From Cryptomeria japonica (lineage: Eukaryota > Streptophyta > Pinopsida > Cupressales > Cupressaceae), in contig NC_081410.1 in the NCBI RefSeq assembly GCF_030272615.1, forward strand, positions 122,326,640-122,390,639: a DNA stretch of 64,000 nucleotides. The letters run 5' to 3'. Positions 58,741-64,000 of this stretch are shown piece after piece. The notes beneath the pieces were generated by a model, which had not been told where the DNA came from, searched no databases, and saw only the letters and a list, made by a program, of their open reading frames with translations. Positions within the stretch are counted from its first letter, which is position 1. Each line of letters opens with the position of its first letter. The translations under genes and the position numbers were made by a program.

Positions 58741-59607
58741 ACAATTTCTGGTTTATCCTTATTGTCATTGTTAGGGCAATTAAAAGCTATATGTCCTATC
58801 TTGTTGCAGGAAAAACATTTCAAAGGAAGTTTACCTCTATATTTTTCAGTTCCCTTCGGAAGTCTTTTAGAAAGAAGAGCTTCAAACTCTATCAGAATCT
58901 CTTCATCATCCATATCTCTGCATTGTCTGGATTCATAACTGGTACTAGTTTCTTTTCCTTTTCTGGATGGTACAGTAGATGCTTTAAAGGCCGACTCAGT
59001 CTTCTGAACACTGCCATCATAGCTATTCAACTCATATGTAGTTAACTTTGCAATGATAGAATCTAAGGATACCTTGGTTTTATCAATAGACCTTAGTTCC
59101 TGGATAGCAGCAACTCTGATTGCATAGATTAGTAACAATGATCTAGGGACTTTACTAAAAATAGTGGTATCATCAATAGTTCCACCAGTGCTTTTGATAT
59201 CTTCAGCCACAATCTTAATCCTAATGTCATACTGTTGAATGCTCTCATCTTCAACCATTCTCATATCCTCAAATTTACCTCTAAGGCTTTCTTCCTTAGC
59301 TTGCTTTACATGCTCATCACCACCATAGATGTTTTCCAGTGCATCCTATACATCCTTAGGTTTGTTCTTGTCTTGTACATCAATAAACTCAATATCTGAT
59401 AGGCTGCTAATAAGGGCTTCCATGACTTGGCCCATTTTCCTGGATCTCTCTCTTTTGATCATTAGTCAGAGTGCCAGTGGGATTCACATAGGCATTCTCA
59501 ACATAGCTCTAGTGTTGATCACCCATACTCTTGATGCAAATCTTCATTATGTCCTTCCATATCTTAAAGTTATCTCTATTGAACAAAGGACCTTCCCTCT
59601 TCATCAT
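58737..59607 (-). pseudogene. Copia gag relic
   Basis: The start is at 59607 (MMKREGPLFNRDNFKIWKD). A stop follows MGDQH, then a frameshift near the GPSHGSPY text, a stop in DV-stop-DALENIYGG, and then 175 open codons (MRMVEDESIQQYDIRIKIVA). Near the end of this frame is a zinc knuckle CFSCNKIGHIAFNC with all four ligands. This gag has one knuckle and no long coiled coil, unlike the gags of elements 2 and 3. Confidence 0.9.
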
Positions 59608-59613
59608 TACAGT

Positions 59614-59678
59614 AGGATCTTTCACCTCAAGCGGTTAAGCTTATATCACTGAGGACCTGGAGTCACTCTGATACCAAT
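59614..59678 (-). promoter_or_regulatory. primer-binding site and conserved leader motif of the Copia element
   Basis: The minus strand reads ATTGGTATCAGAGTGACTCC next to the LTR. Then, after GGTCCTC, comes AAGCTTAACCGCTTGAGGTG followed by AAAGATCCT, just before the gag start. The same motif is present at 3187-3214 and, with changes, at 39671-39697. Confidence 0.9.
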
Positions 59679-61098
59679 TGATGAATAATGATGAACAACA
59701 ATACCCCAACCAGTATTGAGAGGGGGGGTGAATCAATACAGGCAAAAAAAACTTTCTCAACAACTTATCTAGTTAAAACAATACCAACTGGTTGTCACCA
59801 TTACTGAACTTAACCACTGCAATACTAGTTAAACACAGTAAGACATCAGACACCATAAACTGATAAGTTTGAACACTTCAAATATGATCAATACTTGATA
59901 TCAACTTCACCCATAAACATATGCATGTGGTATACTAGCAATACCATAACCTATTAACTCTGCATGCATAATCTTTCAACCAAATAATTCTTAAACATCA
60001 CATGAAAAATGCATAACACATAACACACAGATTTTTCACGTGGAAACCCAAATGGGAAAAACCATAGTGGGGATGAATACCCACAAGCTTGTTTTTGAAC
60101 TCTTTTGAAGCTCGCCCTATTAGGAGCCTAGTCTAGTTAAAGACTTTACAATAAGGTTATGTTAGGAACCGATCCTATTAGAGATCACCCGGTTAAGGGA
60201 TGGCTATATACCCTGTTAAAGGTTGAAACCCTATAAGAGGTTATCTCGCTAGAAGATTTGAAGAACTCAATGATCTTGAGTCACTTGGTTACAGGTTTTA
60301 CAATAAGCCTGTTAAAGCTACCCGGTAAAGGGATTTTCCAACTGTTGAAATGATTAGAAGACAATAGGTAAAACTTCTGATCTGATAACAACACTACATG
60401 CCAAGGCAGATCCTTTTCATTTCCTCTACTCTGCAATCACACTCTGCAAGTTTCCTCTTACTGGTCTGGCAAGTATCTCATCACTTGGATACACACACAA
60501 CTTTTGCCAACAACTTTATAATAGCAAACATCATCGACCTTATAGACAATAGTTAGGTCAGTAGCATAAACCCTAAACCCTAAGCATCTTAGGTTTACAA
60601 CACAGGTGGTCCAATCCTGACCGTCCAAACACATTGCATAGAGTATTACAATTTCAAACAAATCACAAGACAATCTGCATCATTCATTCATCACCGCACA
60701 TAGAAATCAGTAACTCATCACGCTTTCTTCTCATACCACCAAGAAGAATGATCATTCCTGAGGTAGAGTCCAAACGCAGTCGATCTTCTCATGCAAGATC
60801 CTCAAGGAAATCCTTCACGTGCACAAAAGCTGATGTAGCACCTTGATCTCATTCACATCTCTTAGCTAACTCATCATAGAGTATCATCGGTTGCATCGTA
60901 CAAGCTGGACCACCAAACCAATAACCCTAAAGCTGAGACTGCCTACCGATAGTCACACTTAGTGAAACCCTAACATCAGTTCAATGCATCTCTTCATACC
61001 TCTTCATACTTGTTCACTTGAACTTATTGACATCAATGACAACATACATTATCATCATATCAACATGTCGGTTCATCATATGCCAATGATATCCAACA
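59679..61098 (-). repeat. 5' LTR of the Copia element, 1,420 bp
   Basis: Plus strand TGATGAATAATGATG...ATCCAACA. It matches 53864-55285 along its length with scattered substitutions. Confidence 0.95.
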
Positions 61099-61103
61099 TA
61101 TAT

Positions 61104-62597
61104 GTGCAACCAAGGACTCTCTAAGACACCTATGAATTGTGTAAAGGGAACTAACTATTTAATAATTAATTGAAATATGAACAATGTTGAAATGGGAAAT
61201 TTGTTTGTACAACACTTGTTGTGGGTAACTGGAAATTTAACTTAGTGGTGGCCATGGGTAAATAATGTTTTGACTAGGCTACAACTCAAACTCATAATCT
61301 AACTATCAACTTAATTTAATGATTTCATGAATTAAATAAAGAATAACAACTAATCTATTAAAGAAATGAATAGTCTAACTAATTCTAAATAAATGAAACT
61401 AATTACAAGAGGATTACACTACCTCAATTGGCCTTTTCTTGAGGGGATGTAACCTTGGAGCAAAAATCAATCTTTACTCAACACGTCATCAACCATTCAC
61501 TTTATTGATCTTTGATCAATGTATAACAAATAGTAGTAGTACTTCTCTAATCAATCAAAAACCTAAGAAAAATATAATCTATATTACATATGCAGAAGAA
61601 GGTATCCCAACTTTGGCATAACTGGACTTTATACACACTCCAAGAGAGTGGGATAATTAATTCTTAGAATATACTAAGAACATTTTTCAATCCTCCCTAA
61701 TATTGAGGATGACATATTCTCCTAGGAAATTGAAAACAACAACAAACTTAATAAGAGTCTCAATCCAAGTTGGACTCTTATTCAAAAGGATAAACAACAA
61801 GATAGGAAAATGCAATAATTCATGTATATGACTTAATGAAGAGTAACTTCATTATCTTACAAGCACCTATAATTCCTTCATGTATTTATTCTTCAAGACA
61901 AAGTCAATAGATTTTCATAATTGCCATGTTATGGTTAGTATCCATTTGACTTCTTCCACGCAGGTAGTAGGGGTATGTTTTTCTTTGGTTGTGGGTTGAC
62001 TCCTAAGATCCTTAATTTGTAGGTTAGTATCTCAAAGAAAGCAATTATCCACATTAGCACCAATTATAAAATATTGACATTATATCAACCATGAAAATAC
62101 ACATAGCGTATTCATTCATCACATGTCATATATATCATCAATTAAGTAAAATCATGATTCAAGTTATAGTCTTAAACATATAAAATTAAGTCTGATGAAA
62201 GAAGGGATAAAGTAGATAAAATAGTGACAATTGCAAGACCCGTTAGAGTCAATAATAATTAACTTTTATAAGGACAAATATGTTAACCAATAAATGGTTA
62301 AGGCCCCTGATATTAATAGCATATATGATCAACTACAAAGTTTTCTTATATATGATAAGTAACTTTTTAATTCTCAAGGTCACATGAAATGTAAGAGAAT
62401 CACATATTATTTATTGTAGACATACACACACCTATTACTTGACATATAACCAACCTTGATGCCAAAATTACCTATCCAAAGTGACCATATAAGTATCTTG
62501 TTGATACACTTAGCATGAAAGAATGATTTGGTAACACAAAATATTACCTATACTAACAAGCTAACTAATTTAACAAATATAATGATAATATTGTGCC
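61104..62597. other. AT-rich stretch without recognised gene
   Basis: This is the continuation of the target sequence interrupted at 53863. It may include more of the LTR of the gypsy gag relic at 52.9-53.5 kb. No edge or motif confirms this. Confidence 0.4.
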
Positions 62598-62602
62598 ATA
62601 TG

Positions 62603-63851
62603 TGTTGGGAATAAAGGTATATCAACTTTATTGATTCCTATAATTTCATTTATTTATTTAATACCTAAATTGTAATTTCTTGCTCGTCATATTTTTTCAT
62701 CTAGTGTGATATGGCATAGTGAGTTGTCTTCATGTTGGAAGTTGACATGGAAGATGACAAGGATGTATTTTTTGTCCTTAAATTGGAAAGTAGGCATCCT
62801 TTTTTGGCACAAGTATTTTTCCATGTATCGTCTACTTTATTATTATATAAAATATTCTTATGATGGGATATGATAGATTCATATGATAGGTTGGAAAATT
62901 ATTGGAAGGCATCTTGCATGGAGAACATGGGTGCCCAAGTTGGGTTATGATGGGTTGTAAGAGAATCAATTAATTATAGTGATTTATGATAGACTTATTA
63001 AAACTATAAGTATTGTCATATATGATAGACTCTGTGATAGTTGTAAGGTGGGTAAGAGCATCTGTCATACCTATCTTTAGCTAGAATTAAGTGTCCATGT
63101 TTGGAGGCATGTGGGTTAGAGAATCTTGGACAAGTGTCTATTGCATGCTTAGAGGTGGTTGAAAAATGTGCAATGTGGATTTGGTCACCTACCTTATTTG
63201 GTTTGGTCTAGAAGATACTTCAAACTTGTAAATATTTATATTTTGTATGTCTTCTATGTGGATTTATGAGAGGAGTGAGGATATTTATTCTATGTAGGGT
63301 TATGCTATCAAATTTCCTCTAGAAGAGAAAGATGTAGATTCCATGTAAAGGCTTAGAGCCTACAAGTGTATTGCAATAATTTTTTGTAGATTAATATATT
63401 GGTTTGATGTTGTGGAGTGTGGGGATTTTTACTCGAAAGAGTTTTCACCACAGATATCAATGTCTTCTTCTCTTTTTCTCTATGTTTTCCTATTATTATT
63501 CTTCATGATCTTGAAGTATTTTTTTACATGTTGATATGCTACCAAAATTTGATTAGATCTAAAAATATATTACCTTTCCTCTAAGGATTAATGGATGGAA
63601 AATTATCTATGCATTCTTATGCTTTAATGTCTTAGTAGTATGTTCTTGTATCAGTTCTTCAACATTTGATTAAAAGAAACGTATAAGATACTGAAGGTGC
63701 ATGCTAGTTCTCAAAGGTATTTTTGGGTTCATTTTTCCCTTTCAAAATTAATGATAGTGTTACTCCTTTCTTTTAATATAGACAAATAACTCTATTTAAG
63801 GTGGCTAACATATGATATTAAATTCATATGTCTGAAGATGTGGTGGACCCA
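62603..63851 (+). repeat. LTR, probably 5', relative of the LTR at 17.3-18.4 kb
   Basis: Starts TGTTGGGAATAAAGG. Similarity to the inverted copy at 17.3 kb ends near 63744. A primer-binding-like text TATGGTATTAGAGAC begins at 63852, which would put the LTR end at 63851 (GTGGACCCA). The two estimates differ by ~107 bp and cannot be reconciled by eye. ATATG occurs at 62598-62602 and again at 63851-63855, so a solo LTR ending at 63850 is also possible. Confidence 0.65.
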
Positions 63852-64000
63852 TATGGTATTAGAGACATGTGTTAGCATTATAATGCATGTTGTATATGGT
63901 GAAAATGGATAACAATAATAATCAAGATTGAAAGGCTAAATGAATTCAACCACCAAACCCTAGCCTAACAACAACAAAGATCCACCATAACATATGAAGA
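63852..64000 (+). other. possible primer-binding site and leader of an element cut by the window edge
   Basis: TGGTATTAGAGAC, then a leader and ATGGATAACAATAATAATC (MDNNNNQD, then a stop). The start of a gag is plausible but the window ends here. Confidence 0.45.

Larger units (their letters stand above)
53864..61098 (-). mobile_element. near full-length defective Copia element with TATAT target-site duplication
   Basis: Both LTRs (53864-55285 and 59679-61098) and all internal domains are present in Copia order: gag, protease, integrase, RT and RNase H, minus strand. TATAT flanks both ends (53859-53863 and 61099-61103). The LTRs differ at about two dozen positions in the first ~430 aligned bases, by eye. 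More than ten in-frame stops and at least one frameshift make it non-autonomous today. It is the only element here with a full pol order and the probable relative of the donor of enzymes for the pol-less elements. Confidence 0.95.

Overview
This window looks like nuclear DNA of a seed plant with a large, repeat-rich genome. A gymnosperm would fit the style of the retroelements, but the species cannot be fixed from sequence alone. The DNA is AT-rich, has one spliced gene with GT-AG introns, and is otherwise built from decayed LTR retrotransposons, simple repeats and unassigned AT-rich sequence. No bacterial, viral or organellar gene set was seen and no tRNA or rRNA gene was recognised.

Layout. 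0-2.3 kb: AT-rich DNA with a ~490 bp direct repeat, a cluster of short palindromes and a (GA)n tract. 2.27-4.74 kb: a deleted Copia-type element with a matching target-site duplication. 6.2-9.9 kb: a dead Ty3/gypsy polyprotein on the minus strand. 10.9-13.8 kb: the only convincing host gene, three exons and 709 codons, encoding a two-membrane-segment protein of unknown function, followed by a 57-bp tandem array. 14-22 kb: AT-rich DNA with tandem duplications and an LTR. 22.3-23.1 kb: two gypsy gag fragments in inverted orientation. 25.0-26.1 kb: about fourteen diverged palindromes of ~33 bp. 26.1-29.7 kb: a long decayed reading frame of unknown family. 29.9-31.1 kb: a candidate terminal-inverted-repeat element. 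32.4-33.4 kb: a solo LTR. 36-52.7 kb: a nested stack, in which element 3 carries element 2 and element 2 carries a solo LTR in its 5' LTR. Two of these insertions have matching target-site duplications. 52.9-53.5 kb: gypsy gag. 53.86-61.10 kb: a near full-length but defective Copia element, minus strand, with both LTRs and a TATAT duplication. 62.6-64 kb: an LTR followed by a primer-binding-like site.

The most interesting system is a set of Copia-type elements that have a coiled-coil, multi-zinc-knuckle gag but no recognisable protease, integrase or reverse transcriptase. Where pol should be, element 2 carries a second ~1,000-codon frame of unknown function with its own leader-like sequence. 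A short motif just after the primer-binding site is shared by element 2, the deleted element at 2.3-4.7 kb and the pol-bearing Copia element at 53.9-61.1 kb. This suggests that the pol-less elements were mobilised by, or diverged from, the pol-bearing family. The second notable observation is the palindrome array at 25.0-26.1 kb, where the inverted symmetry is kept while the primary sequence changes from unit to unit.

All translations and alignments were done by eye. Boundaries given as approximate may be off by tens of bases.
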